IMG/VR virus record: IMGVR_UViG_3300038856_000078 | Coordinates: 1-56,006 of that record | DNA from: a virus | Length of the DNA: 56,006 bases | Strand: one strand, 5' to 3' | Shown: positions 7,635-15,666 of the stretch, one piece after another | Position numbering within the stretch: the stretch's first letter is position 1 | How the letters are laid out: every line of letters starts with the position of its first letter | Position numbers and translations under genes: made by a program | The notes under the pieces: generated by a model | The model's input: the letters and a program-made list of their open reading frames with translations, nothing else | Told to the model about the DNA's origin: nothing | Databases searched by the model: none

Positions 7635-9250
7635 CTGACGAGTTTTCGAGGTTCGCAGAGCTGACGTATAACAACAAGTACCGGAAGGCCGGGGAGACGT
7701 GGGTCAAGACCGCATGGCGCGTGGCCACTGAGGTCTACTCCGCAGTCGACGCGCCCAACAGCCTGGTCCAAGCCACGGCACAAACTTTCGCGGACCGCAA
7801 GGCCCTCGCTGGTGGCCGCTATTTTTATGCTGCTGGTCTCCCGATTCACCAGTGCCAGAACTGTTCGCTGTACATGGCGGAAGACTCGCGGGAAGGCTGG
7901 TCGTCGCTGTTCCGTAAGGCATCCCTGGCCCTCATGACAGGAGCAGGAATCGGGGTTGTGTATTCGAACATTCGGGAAGAGGGCGCTGACATTAAGGGAA
8001 CGGGAGGCATTGCGACAGGTCCCATTGCCCTCATGCAAATCCTGAACGAGATGGGTCGCGGCATCATGCAGGGAGGGAGCCGCCGCTCCGCAATCTGGGC
8101 CGGGCTTCACTGGAACCATCCTGACATCGAGAAGTTCATTCACCTCAAGAACTGGAAGGAAGAGGTGAGGGACCTCAAGGCGCGGGACTTCAACTTCCCG
8201 GCCACGATGGACATGACCAACATTTCTGTAATCCTTGACGACGAGTTCTTCGCCGCGTACCATGACAACGGACACCCACAACATGTCCTTGCCTCGACCG
8301 TGTATTGGGAAACGATTGAGCGCATGCTTCGAACCTCCGAGCCGGGATTCTCGGTCGACGTGGGAGAGAACGCTGGTGAACACCTCAGGAATGCCTGCAC
8401 CGAAATTACGAGCCGCGACGACTCGGACATCTGCAACCTCATCTCTGGCAACATGGCGCGGATCGAGTCTCACTCCGACATGGAACGCGTCATGAACCAT
8501 TCCACGGCCTTCGCCATCGCGGGTTCGGTCTACTCGGATTTGCCCCATGAAGAGATACGAGCGGTCCGCGAGAAGAACAGGCGAATCGGAGTCGGGCTCA
8601 TGGGTCTGCACGAGTGGCTCTTGGTGCGTGGGAAGAAGTATGGGCCTGACGCCGAGCTCGAGGAGTACCTCAAGATTTACCGTGACTGTACAGACGTCGC
8701 GGCTCGGGACTGGGCTCGCGAGTGGAGGCTCTCGGAGCCAATCAAGAAGCGCGCCATTGCCCCGACCGGGACCATCTCCATCGTCGCAGGTCCCACGACT
8801 TCGGGCATTGAGCCGCTCTTCTGTGCGTCGTACATGCGGCGCTACCTGAAGGGGAAGACGTGGTGTGAGGAGTACGTCATTGACCCAGTTGTCAAGCGCC
8901 TCGTGGCCGAGGGGCACGACCCTGCAGACATCGAGGACGCGTACACGATTGACACGGAGCGTCGTCTCGAGTTCCAGGCGTGGGTTCAGCAGTACGTGGA
9001 CCATGCGATTTCCTCGACTATCAATCTCCCTGCTTGGGGCACGGAGCGAAACAACAAACAAACTTTGCAGTGCTATGGGAACCTATTCATGAAGTACCTA
9101 CCCCGCCTTCGTGGGCTGACATGCTACGCCGACGGGTCTCGTTCCGGCCAGCCCCTGACGCCTGTCCCATACAACGAAGCCTTGGCCCACACCGAGTCAT
9201 ACGGCGACGTCTGCGACGTGTCGGGGAAAGGGGGGAGTTGTGGAGCGTAG
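7631..9250 (+). CDS. nrdJ: Class II (B12-dependent) ribonucleoside reductase
   Basis: 539 residues; reduces ribonucleotides to deoxyribonucleotides for phage DNA synthesis. The active-site N-x-C-x-E motif is NACTE (N254, C256, E258); a redox cysteine lies in QNCSLY (C78) and the C-terminal tail carries C528 and C537. APTGTISIVAG and the GGRYFYAAG segments are typical of NrdJ. No NrdB radical subunit gene is present, and the compact single-chain length fits an adenosylcobalamin-dependent enzyme. The tail cysteines are eight residues apart rather than in a CxxC pair. Overlaps both neighbours. Confidence 0.93.
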   Translation: MTDEFSRFAELTYNNKYRKAGETWVKTAWRVATEVYSAVDAPNSLVQATAQTFADRKALAGGRYFYAAGLPIHQCQNCSLYMAEDSREGWSSLFRKASLALMTGAGIGVVYSNIREEGADIKGTGGIATGPIALMQILNEMGRGIMQGGSRRSAIWAGLHWNHPDIEKFIHLKNWKEEVRDLKARDFNFPATMDMTNISVILDDEFFAAYHDNGHPQHVLASTVYWETIERMLRTSEPGFSVDVGENAGEHLRNACTEITSRDDSDICNLISGNMARIESHSDMERVMNHSTAFAIAGSVYSDLPHEEIRAVREKNRRIGVGLMGLHEWLLVRGKKYGPDAELEEYLKIYRDCTDVAARDWAREWRLSEPIKKRAIAPTGTISIVAGPTTSGIEPLFCASYMRRYLKGKTWCEEYVIDPVVKRLVAEGHDPADIEDAYTIDTERRLEFQAWVQQYVDHAISSTINLPAWGTERNNKQTLQCYGNLFMKYLPRLRGLTCYADGSRSGQPLTPVPYNEALAHTESYGDVCDVSGKGGSCGA

Positions 9251-9575
9251 AACACTAAGAAAAGAACTCGGCACCTTTGAATTCGAGTATAAAGAATATA
9301 GGGGAGAAGGTTGGCCACAAGATAAATGGCAGACTCCTATTAGTGCTCTAATAAACTGGCTGCAAGACGCTGTTCGCGCAAATAAAGACAAAGAATTGTT
9401 TGTTGAACTGGACGTTCCTTACGAAAACGAACCCAGTGACTTGCTCCTCATCGAGGAATGTGAAGAACCGGAAGAGGCATACCGGGAACGTGAGCAGTTC
9501 ATGTTGGAAAAGCAAATGAAGGAGAAAGAGGAGCGCCGCAAGAAGTACGAGGAACTCAAGAAGGAATTCGAATGA
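9240..9575 (+). CDS. Hypothetical protein with C-terminal coiled coil
   Basis: 111 residues from a GTG at 9240 that has an excellent ribosome-binding site (AAAGGGGGGAG) inside the reductase gene. N-terminal RRTLRKELGTFEFEYKEYRG and a C-terminal highly charged helix (EREQFMLEKQMKEKEERRKK). Function unknown. Overlaps nrdJ by 11 bases. Confidence 0.7.
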   Translation: MERRTLRKELGTFEFEYKEYRGEGWPQDKWQTPISALINWLQDAVRANKDKELFVELDVPYENEPSDLLLIEECEEPEEAYREREQFMLEKQMKEKEERRKKYEELKKEFE

Positions 9576-9703
9576 CAGCCGACGAAGCTCTCATTAAAAT
9601 CTATTGGCTCGTGAATGGACACAAGCATAAGTATGACACCGAAATCCGTGAGATTATCGACAAGGTCCAGTACTACGCATGGGAAGGAATGAAAGATGAA
9701 TGA
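9572..9703 (+). CDS. 43-residue hypothetical protein
   Basis: ATG 9572 overlaps the previous stop (ATGA) and the TGA at 9701-9703 overlaps the next ATG by eight bases. Helical, charged (MTADEALIKIYWLVNGHKHK). No family recognised; accepted for its exact fit between neighbours. Confidence 0.5.
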   Translation: MTADEALIKIYWLVNGHKHKYDTEIREIIDKVQYYAWEGMKDE

Positions 9704-10208
9704 AACACTAAAGCTTGCATTGGAATACTGGGTCATGAACCTTGCCGATGATCCTACAATTTTTTGCCTAACAGAAGAAGAGGGAAAGAGGCACCTCGCG
9801 GAGGCAGAGGCTCTCTTAACGAAACTTCCTGAAGAGACCACCGCGTCAATCGGCAAGTGGGGCATCGAGACGTTCGGCAAGGTCCGCGACCCTGCGGCCT
9901 TCATTGGCCGGGCGCTCGAGGAGATGGTGGAGTTGATTGATGGGTGCGTAGTGCTTAATGACTTCCAGCATCACAATCTCGACGTCCTGACTTTAGTGGC
10001 TAACTTCCTTAAGGATGAGGCTAAAATCCTTCGTAAAGCCTACTCGGCTGAGGAGGCTGCCGACATCCGAATCTTCCTCGAGCACTTCAACTACGCCCTC
10101 GGGGTTGACGGCCAAGAGGAGGTCGACAAGAAGATAGCAATCAATCGTGAACGTACTTGGAACATCGACCCAAAGAGTGGAACGGCGCAACATAAGGAGA
10201 CGACGTAA
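9696..10208 (+). CDS. MazG-like nucleotide pyrophosphohydrolase
   Basis: 170 residues, all-alpha. The segment RDPAAFIGRALEEMVELIDG with downstream EEAADIRIFLEHFNYALG gives the E-E-x-x-E and E-x-x-D metal-ligand pattern of all-alpha NTP pyrophosphatases, and the C-terminal WNIDPKSGTAQHK is a tail often seen in phage members. It would hydrolyse (d)NTPs to monophosphates, tuning nucleotide pools or (p)ppGpp-linked host responses. Location between RNR and polymerase fits. Confidence 0.8.
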   Translation: MNETLKLALEYWVMNLADDPTIFCLTEEEGKRHLAEAEALLTKLPEETTASIGKWGIETFGKVRDPAAFIGRALEEMVELIDGCVVLNDFQHHNLDVLTLVANFLKDEAKILRKAYSAEEAADIRIFLEHFNYALGVDGQEEVDKKIAINRERTWNIDPKSGTAQHKETT

Positions 10209-10456
10209 TGAATCTCAAAGAACAGCAAAGTTTACTTGTTATCGGCATGCTTCTCTGCCTATGGCTCTCGCTCGTCTCAGTAATGACCGTATGGACCGAC
10301 GCTGAAGTTGATTGGGTCGCGGCTAAGATGAAGGAGGAGCCCGTCGACATTCACTGGGGCTGGTCCGCTGCTATTGTGGTCCTGCCCGTTACTGCTCCCT
10401 TCGCCTTGCCTTTCAACATTGGCTGTGAAATCTACGCAGCATTTGAGGGAGAATGA
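10208..10456 (+). CDS. Small two-pass membrane protein
   Basis: 82 residues with hydrophobic helices at about 9-27 and 50-70 (IVVLPVTAPFALPFNIG), joined by an acidic loop. ATG shares a base with the previous stop (TAATG). Role unknown; inserted between MazG-like and polymerase genes. Confidence 0.65.
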   Translation: MNLKEQQSLLVIGMLLCLWLSLVSVMTVWTDAEVDWVAAKMKEEPVDIHWGWSAAIVVLPVTAPFALPFNIGCEIYAAFEGE

Positions 10457-12414
10457 CCTTTATCCAGCAACCTTACTTTCCTCCCACCTCCACATGGCGA
10501 CCCCCAATCCTCAAAGACCTTCCGAGATGGGAATCGCAACGCCGCGTAGGCCTCGACATCGAGACGTGCGACCCTCTCCTCACGAAGCTGGGGCCTGGGC
10601 CCAGACGAGATGGCCGTATAATCGGCATCTCGTTCTGCTTCGACTCGACTCGGGAGCCATATTACCTGCCCATTGACCACGCCTCGGGCGGTAACCTCCC
10701 GGCCCAGCATGTGTGGTCCTACCTGAAGGACCAGGCGGCGGAGTTCCGTGGCGAAATTGTGGGGGCGAACCTCCAGTATGACCTTGACTTCCTTGAGGAG
10801 GCTGGCCTGACGTGGCGTCCCGAGGTCCGCTTCCGAGACGTGCAGCTCGCGGACCCACTTATCTACGAGCTTCATATGTCGTACTCCCTGGAGAACATCG
10901 CCAAGCGGTGGGAGATTCCGGCCAAGGACGAGGGACGCCTTCGGGACGCGGCTGCCAGGTACGGGCTCGGCAACCACAAAAAAGAGATGTGGAAACTCCC
11001 GGCTCAATTTGTGGGAGAATACGCCGAGCATGACGCGTTGCTGCCGCTCCAACTCCTCGAGCTCCAAGAGAAGGAACTCGCATCGCAGGGCCTCGAGAGG
11101 GTGTGGGACCTCGAGACGGACTGCCTCCCCATTGCTCTCTCGATGCGGCGGCTCGGGGTGCGTATTGATTGGGACAAACTCAAAGAGATTGACGACTGGG
11201 CGTCGGGAATCGAGCGGTCCGAGATGGATAAGGTCCGGGCGTTGACTGGGGTAGAGGTTGGGTTCGGGGACACGTCGAAGTCCGTGCTGCTCGCCAAGTG
11301 TCTCGAGTCGATAGGGGTAGAGGTTCCGATAACGCCATCCACACAGAAGCCTTCGGTCAAGGCTGACTTCCTGCGTGCCAACCCCCATGATGTTACCAAC
11401 GCAATCCTCCGCGCCAAACAATTCGCTAAACTGCGAACTACGTTCTGCAAACAGGTCTGGGCGCAAAGAGTGGGGGACAGGGTTCATTGTACTTTCAACC
11501 AGTTGCGGACCCAGAAGCCGGGACAGGAAGAGTCCATGGGCGCGGCGTTCGGGCGGTGGTCCTCATCGGACTTCAACATCCAGAACCAGCCCATTCGCAA
11601 TCCTGAGTACGGCCAACTGTGGCGCTCAATCTTCATACCGGACGAGGGGAAGGAATGGTGTTGCTGCGATTTCTCAGCACAGGAGCCTCGTCTAACAGTC
11701 CACTTCGCCGCGCTCAACGGGCTGCCCGGAGCGCAGGCCATGGCGGACCGGTACTGCTCTGACCCGACCATTGACCCACACGCAGCCACTGCGGCCATGA
11801 TGTTCGAGGAGTGGGGGTCACTGGAGGAGGGTTCCACAGAGTACAAGGCTAAGCGCGAGCAGGGCAAGACACTGTTCCTCTCGTGGGTCTATGGTAAAGG
11901 CGCGGGGAAGATAGCCCGTGAACTGGGCTATGCTACGGAGTGGAAAGAATTTACTTCACGTAGGACGGGTGATGTGGTAAGATATGAGGCACCCGGCCCA
12001 GAAGGCCAGAAGTTTATAGACAAGTTTAACGCTCGAGTGCCCTTCGTGTCAATACTTTCTAAGGCGCTCAAGGAAATGGCCAAGACTCGTGGCTACGTCC
12101 AGACCATGTCGGGCCGGCGTTGCAGGTTTAGGATGTTTGGAGGAGAGAGGATAGAGACACACAAAGCCCTGAACCGCGTGGTGCAGGGGTCCGCGGGAGA
12201 TCAAATCAAGATGTCGCTGGTGGCGCTGTGGAAGGCAGGGATACATCCCCAGTTGACGGTACATGACGATCAAAGCTTATCCTTAAGTACGGAAGACGAG
12301 ATGCGAGAAGTAGGGCAAATAATGATTGATGCAGTTAAGCTCCGTGTGCCCTCGAAGCTTGATATTGAATACGGGCCTAACTGGGGCGAGTTGAAGAATC
12401 GAGTAGAACTATGA
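10453..12414 (+). CDS. polA: Family A DNA polymerase with 3'-5' exonuclease
   Basis: 653 residues. Exonuclease: DIET (D35, E37), NLQYD (106-110) and YAEHD (Y190, D194). Polymerase: motif A DFSAQEPRL from D406, motif B R-E-Q-G-K-T-L-F-L-S-W-V-Y-G (R468, K472, Y480), motif C HDD (604-606; HDE in E. coli). The residue equivalent to E. coli Phe762 is Leu476. There is no 5'-3' exonuclease domain, as in other phage PolA. It replicates the genome with the helicases and PrimPol-VapE primase in this window. Overlaps the upstream gene by ATGA. Confidence 0.96.
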   Translation: MTFIQQPYFPPTSTWRPPILKDLPRWESQRRVGLDIETCDPLLTKLGPGPRRDGRIIGISFCFDSTREPYYLPIDHASGGNLPAQHVWSYLKDQAAEFRGEIVGANLQYDLDFLEEAGLTWRPEVRFRDVQLADPLIYELHMSYSLENIAKRWEIPAKDEGRLRDAAARYGLGNHKKEMWKLPAQFVGEYAEHDALLPLQLLELQEKELASQGLERVWDLETDCLPIALSMRRLGVRIDWDKLKEIDDWASGIERSEMDKVRALTGVEVGFGDTSKSVLLAKCLESIGVEVPITPSTQKPSVKADFLRANPHDVTNAILRAKQFAKLRTTFCKQVWAQRVGDRVHCTFNQLRTQKPGQEESMGAAFGRWSSSDFNIQNQPIRNPEYGQLWRSIFIPDEGKEWCCCDFSAQEPRLTVHFAALNGLPGAQAMADRYCSDPTIDPHAATAAMMFEEWGSLEEGSTEYKAKREQGKTLFLSWVYGKGAGKIARELGYATEWKEFTSRRTGDVVRYEAPGPEGQKFIDKFNARVPFVSILSKALKEMAKTRGYVQTMSGRRCRFRMFGGERIETHKALNRVVQGSAGDQIKMSLVALWKAGIHPQLTVHDDQSLSLSTEDEMREVGQIMIDAVKLRVPSKLDIEYGPNWGELKNRVEL

Positions 12415-12539
12415 GTAAATGTCCCGTATGCCGCCAGCCTCTTCACACGAGGATTGGAATGCTGTGTTCGTTGTGTTACTTCCGCGCCCTCCAGCGGCGG
12501 ACTCACCAAAGGACTATGAGGAGGAAGCGTGGAAGTTGA
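12411..12539 (+). CDS. 42-residue zinc-ribbon protein with basic tail
   Basis: ATG 12411 overlaps the polymerase stop (ATGA). Two CxxC knuckles (CPVC near residue 4, CSLC near residue 19) followed by an Arg-rich tail (RRTHQRTMRRKRGS) make a nucleic-acid-binding zinc ribbon likely. Ends inside the start of the next gene (11-base overlap). Confidence 0.6.
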   Translation: MSKCPVCRQPLHTRIGMLCSLCYFRALQRRTHQRTMRRKRGS

Positions 12540-12720
12540 GCATTACAACCCAGGCCCCTACGAAGCCATCAAGGTGATTCGGGCGTGGGACCTGAACTTT
12601 ACGCTGGGGAACGTCGTGAAGTATGTGTGCAGAGCCGGGAAGAAGGGTGACGCATTGGACGATTTGAAGAAAGCACTGGACTACTTGGAGGAAGAAATTG
12701 AGCATCGAACTAACGTATAA
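12529..12720 (+). CDS. DUF3310 protein (T7 gp1.7-like)
   Basis: 63 residues from a GTG at 12529. The whole protein matches the DUF3310 pattern: YEAIKVIRAWDLNFTLGNVV then KYVCRAGKKGD and DDLKKALDYLEEEI. In T7 the related domain belongs to gp1.7, a nucleotide kinase of dTMP/dGMP; this stand-alone short version may act likewise or be only the helical core. Located just after polA, consistent with nucleotide metabolism. Confidence 0.85.
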   Translation: MEVEHYNPGPYEAIKVIRAWDLNFTLGNVVKYVCRAGKKGDALDDLKKALDYLEEEIEHRTNV

Positions 12721-13759
12721 GGGATTCTTCCATCTTCCCGATAGACGAGGCCATCCGAGGGAGGAGAGGTTCGGGCACGGCGGAGACGCTATGTGCTTTT
12801 CGCAGGATGGCACGTTGTTCGTCTCCGGGCACCGACACGCCTTGGTCCCAAACCAAGACTCCATGCCCAGCCACATCAAGCAGCGCGGGGCGCTCGTCGC
12901 GGAGATTACAATTGACGGCGAAGAGGTAGTCCAGGAGTTCTTCGACGTTACACCTGGGAACCTCAGGGAGCAGCGAGGGCAGTACGACCTTGATAGGCTC
13001 GGGGATATTACCCAACTGCCTAACGGCTCCTTGGCCTCGGTCTCGTACCGCTACTATGGCGTCCAGCCTTCTGCAGAGATTGACGACCCGACGTATGGTG
13101 TTATGGGGGAAACCGGCTTGAGTCACATCGGTACTAAGTACTGGCGGCCTTTTAATCAGAAGTTCACGAGCCGATACCTGTTCGAGCACGAGGGTGAGAT
13201 TTTCTGCGGCCGGGGGTGCGGGGCCGGTAATGCGAGTTCCCCAAAAGGTCCTGCCTTGTTCAAGTTCCCGATTGGTTTCCCGCTCGACGCTGAGAAGGTT
13301 ATTGTTCCAGAGTCCACGCCTGAATGGTGGTCGCCCTGCGACGAGTGGACTGGGGCGTGTATGATTCATGGAGAGCCGTGGTTCGTGGCGCGTAAGGACA
13401 TGTTGGCCTCCGAGCCGTGGTATGGGTATCGGGACGCGGACGATGGACGAATTGACCCATGGCACAGAGACAAGGGGTACCACTGCGAAGAGCGTGCCGT
13501 TCAGCTATTCAACTATGACCATGGCTGGGCTACCCTTGACCAGTTCCACCCCGCGTCCTTGGTTCGAGGCATGACAACCGACGGCTCGACTCTCTACATC
13601 TGGGAGCACGGACCGGTGGGCAACGAAGGCGGCTTCTATTCCGGCGAGAACCCCAAGATTCATATGTATGATGTGGGGGAGCCCCCGGTGCTGGAGCCTG
13701 AGCGGAAAGATTTGCCTGAAGAGCTTACAATTAATGGGGAGCTGTACCGAAAAGTATGA
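12698..13759 (+). CDS. Predicted beta-propeller-like protein, function unknown
   Basis: 353 residues from a TTG at 12698 with a GGAGGA ribosome-binding site five bases upstream. Repeating strand-rich units can be seen (AMCFSQDGTLFVSGH, GDITQLPNGSLASVSYRYYG, LVRGMTTDGSTLYIWEHG), each an aliphatic strand, an N/D-G turn and another strand, as in NHL/WD-like propeller blades. No catalytic motif recognised; Trp/His/Tyr-rich loops (EWWSPCDEWTGACMIHGEPW) suggest ligand binding. Its presence between DUF3310 and a nuclease in a nucleotide operon is unexpected. Confidence 0.75.
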   Translation: MSIELTYKGFFHLPDRRGHPREERFGHGGDAMCFSQDGTLFVSGHRHALVPNQDSMPSHIKQRGALVAEITIDGEEVVQEFFDVTPGNLREQRGQYDLDRLGDITQLPNGSLASVSYRYYGVQPSAEIDDPTYGVMGETGLSHIGTKYWRPFNQKFTSRYLFEHEGEIFCGRGCGAGNASSPKGPALFKFPIGFPLDAEKVIVPESTPEWWSPCDEWTGACMIHGEPWFVARKDMLASEPWYGYRDADDGRIDPWHRDKGYHCEERAVQLFNYDHGWATLDQFHPASLVRGMTTDGSTLYIWEHGPVGNEGGFYSGENPKIHMYDVGEPPVLEPERKDLPEELTINGELYRKV

Positions 13760-14217
13760 GCTCTGAGAAGCAACAACGGCAGCGGATAGTGAAGGCCCTG
13801 AAACCCCTCCATGCATGTAGTGTCGAGAACTCGTGCATGGCGGGGTTTCCTGATGTGGTGTTCATCGGCGGCATGATTGAGGCCAAGTGTCTGGACGCCT
13901 GGCCCAAGCGAAAAGGGGTCGTGCGCCTCAAGCACCACTTCACGCCTCAACAGCGCCTCTTTGCAAGGACGTGGACCAGGAAGGGCGGCTTCCATGCCGT
14001 GTGCCTCCAGGTCGACCAGGACTGGTTCCTGCTGCACGGAGTGGCTGCTGCCGACCACCTTGAGGTTGACTGGACGGAGGAGGACATACGGCGCGAGTGT
14101 TTGTGGTCGTCGTGTCCACTGGACGAGGCGGGGATGCTTGCGTTTTTGAAAATCCACAAAGGCCTTGAACAAGCAAAGAGAGGTGAGTTCAGTGAAAATC
14201 CTCCTCACATTCCCTGA
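13756..14217 (+). CDS. VRR-NUC (PD-(D/E)XK) nuclease
   Basis: 153 residues. The core GFPDVVFIGGMIEAKCLDAW holds the PD-(D/E)XK signature: G30-x-P-D33 then E42-A-K44, as in VRR-NUC phage nucleases and Holliday-junction resolvase relatives; HFTPQQRLFA after it is a typical VRR-NUC helix. It would process branched DNA or degrade host DNA. ATGA overlap with the propeller-like gene. Confidence 0.85.
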   Translation: MSSEKQQRQRIVKALKPLHACSVENSCMAGFPDVVFIGGMIEAKCLDAWPKRKGVVRLKHHFTPQQRLFARTWTRKGGFHAVCLQVDQDWFLLHGVAAADHLEVDWTEEDIRRECLWSSCPLDEAGMLAFLKIHKGLEQAKRGEFSENPPHIP

Positions 14218-14434
14218 CGGCACAGAGACGGAAGCCGAGACCCTCAAGGCTGGCCGCGTTGCGGTGCATGCGGCATTGGGCGGTGAAGGCTACGTCTTAA
14301 CTGACGTGTCCAGCCTCAAGGTCTACTGCTGGATGAAGAAAAAAGGCGAAGCCGTGAAGCTTCGCCGTAGGTTGGAAGACGCGATTGACGCGGGGGAAGA
14401 CTTAGAGGCGCTTCTTTTTACTCCATCTCCTTAA
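14192..14434 (+). CDS. Hypothetical protein
   Basis: 80 residues from GTG 14192, preceded by GAGAGGTGA at a good distance; an in-frame TTG at 14165 is less supported. Starts with a strand-rich KILLTFPDGTETEAETLKAG and ends in a charged helix. Last gene of the rightward replication operon; its end overlaps the convergent minus-strand gene by 17 bases, with no terminator hairpin visible between them. Confidence 0.65.
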   Translation: MKILLTFPDGTETEAETLKAGRVAVHAALGGEGYVLTDVSSLKVYCWMKKKGEAVKLRRRLEDAIDAGEDLEALLFTPSP

Positions 14435-14807
14435 TCCATTGTACGATGTGCGTAGCTAACGTCATGTAGTCCTTGGTCTGTTGTTCGGTGGGGGGATTGT
14501 CTTCATAACTTCGAATACTTTCAAGGGTATCACAGCCGCTGCATGACCCATAGTCGACCTTTACGTACCAGTAGGTCGACGGCTGGTAGCCACCAGCGGC
14601 GATGACAAATAGTAGTGTGCCCTGATAGTCGCCGTCATCGATTACGTGGATTCGTTCTGGGTCAATAGAGCAATAGTCATCCTCATCCCTGATTACTGAG
14701 ACGACGTCCTTGACAATGGCTCTGTAGTCGTTGGGGTGCTCCTTGGAATACTTGTCGCGGAGGGTTTCCTTGTTGGCTTCCCACCTTTCGACGAACTCTT
14801 GGATCAT
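14418..14807 (-). CDS. Hypothetical protein
   Basis: 129 residues, acidic, helical N-terminus (MIQEFVERWEANKETLRDKY) then a strand/loop region with two cysteines (GSCSGC). No family recognised. Last gene of the leftward accessory operon; overlaps the rightward operon's end by 17 bases and its ATG overlaps the stop of the PEP-CTERM gene (ATGA). Confidence 0.7.
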   Translation of the reverse strand: MIQEFVERWEANKETLRDKYSKEHPNDYRAIVKDVVSVIRDEDDYCSIDPERIHVIDDGDYQGTLLFVIAAGGYQPSTYWYVKVDYGSCSGCDTLESIRSYEDNPPTEQQTKDYMTLATHIVQWIKEME

Positions 14808-15334
14808 GAGCGCCTCCTTCGAAGACCAAGAGCCCCCAGGCCCAGGCCCAGTAGAGCGAGGCTGCCGGGCTCGGGGGTGGGGATAGTGTCACCATTAGGG
14901 CGTACAATCAGGAACTCGTCAGTGCTTGCCCACGAGTCGCGACCACCCTTCGCGAAGAAGGTGCCAAGGACGGGTGACCTGTCGGTAAGGAAGCATACAG
15001 AGCTCTCGCAATCTTCGAATTCGAATTTGACGCCGAAGATATCGCCGCCACGAGTCTGAAACCACCTCGGACCCTCGAAGCTTTCTTGGCTTCGAATCGG
15101 AATGTCGCAGTCCTGTGTCACTTCGATAATCAAATGCGACAGCGCAGGGCGCTCCGCGCTTATCGAGTAACAGTACCGCCACAGCTCTCCCTCCTGCTGG
15201 ACGTTCCACGATATGGAAAAATTGTCCCATTCGTTGGTCGTAAGCTGGTTCGCTGAAAGGGAACCCGACAGGTCGATGAATGCTGCGTTCAGATTTACGG
15301 TGACGAAAAGGAGGGGAATTAGACATCGGGACAT
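14804..15334 (-). CDS. PEP-CTERM sorting-domain protein
   Basis: 176 residues. Signal peptide MSRCLIPLLFVTVNLNAA at the N-terminus, a strand-rich extracellular middle with four cysteines, and a textbook PEP-CTERM tail at residues 153-175: TPEPGSLALLGLGLGALGL then RRRR. In bacteria, exosortase (EpsH) recognises this tail and moves the protein to the outer surface or exopolysaccharide matrix. ATG 15334 has AGAAGG upstream; longer starts add an Arg-rich leader and are rejected. Phage carriage is unusual; it implies an exosortase-bearing Gram-negative host. Confidence 0.88.
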   Translation of the reverse strand: MSRCLIPLLFVTVNLNAAFIDLSGSLSANQLTTNEWDNFSISWNVQQEGELWRYCYSISAERPALSHLIIEVTQDCDIPIRSQESFEGPRWFQTRGGDIFGVKFEFEDCESSVCFLTDRSPVLGTFFAKGGRDSWASTDEFLIVRPNGDTIPTPEPGSLALLGLGLGALGLRRRRS

Positions 15335-15666
15335 GTTAAACCTTCTTCTTCTGCAAGGGTTTCGAGTTCGGATTTCCATTTAGCAGGGGTGCTGGTGTGG
15401 TCGTCGTGAATATCTTGTAGTGTAGAGAGGAATACTTCGTTTCCCAACTTCTTCTTGATGTCTGGGTATTTCCAAAAAAGCATCTCTACCCCTCCTCGGA
15501 ACTTCTGTCCGGGGTGCCCGTCGGGAATCAAGCAGCCCACGGCACACTTTCGGCCTTCCGAATCGAGGTAACTACAGGCTCCGTATTTCTCGTCGTATGC
15601 TCTCTCCTTCTGAGTCAAGAGGTGCTTGTAGACGCGGTTAAAGATACGCTGTTTCGACATTCCCAT
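15319..15666 (-). CDS. Conserved phage protein, CAVGCLI family (copy 1)
   Basis: 115 residues. Pattern: N-terminal helix RIFNRVYKHLLTQKERA, a cysteine cluster CSYLDSEGRKCAVGCLIPDG, then LQDIHDDH and a C-terminal helix ending EEEGL. The same layout recurs in the gene at 27969-28325, so these are paralogs of a family seen in many phages; function unknown. Overlaps its neighbours by 16 bases and by TAATG. Confidence 0.8.
   Translation of the reverse strand: MGMSKQRIFNRVYKHLLTQKERAYDEKYGACSYLDSEGRKCAVGCLIPDGHPGQKFRGGVEMLFWKYPDIKKKLGNEVFLSTLQDIHDDHTSTPAKWKSELETLAEEEGLTCPDV

Noticed and set aside
7580-9061. 493-codon minus-strand frame opposite nrdJ
   Set aside because: Shadow of the reductase: full-length enzyme motifs lie on the plus strand, and the minus frame reads as Arg/His/Val-rich noise.
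10432-11487. 351-codon minus-strand frame opposite polA
   Set aside because: Mirror of the polymerase coding sequence.
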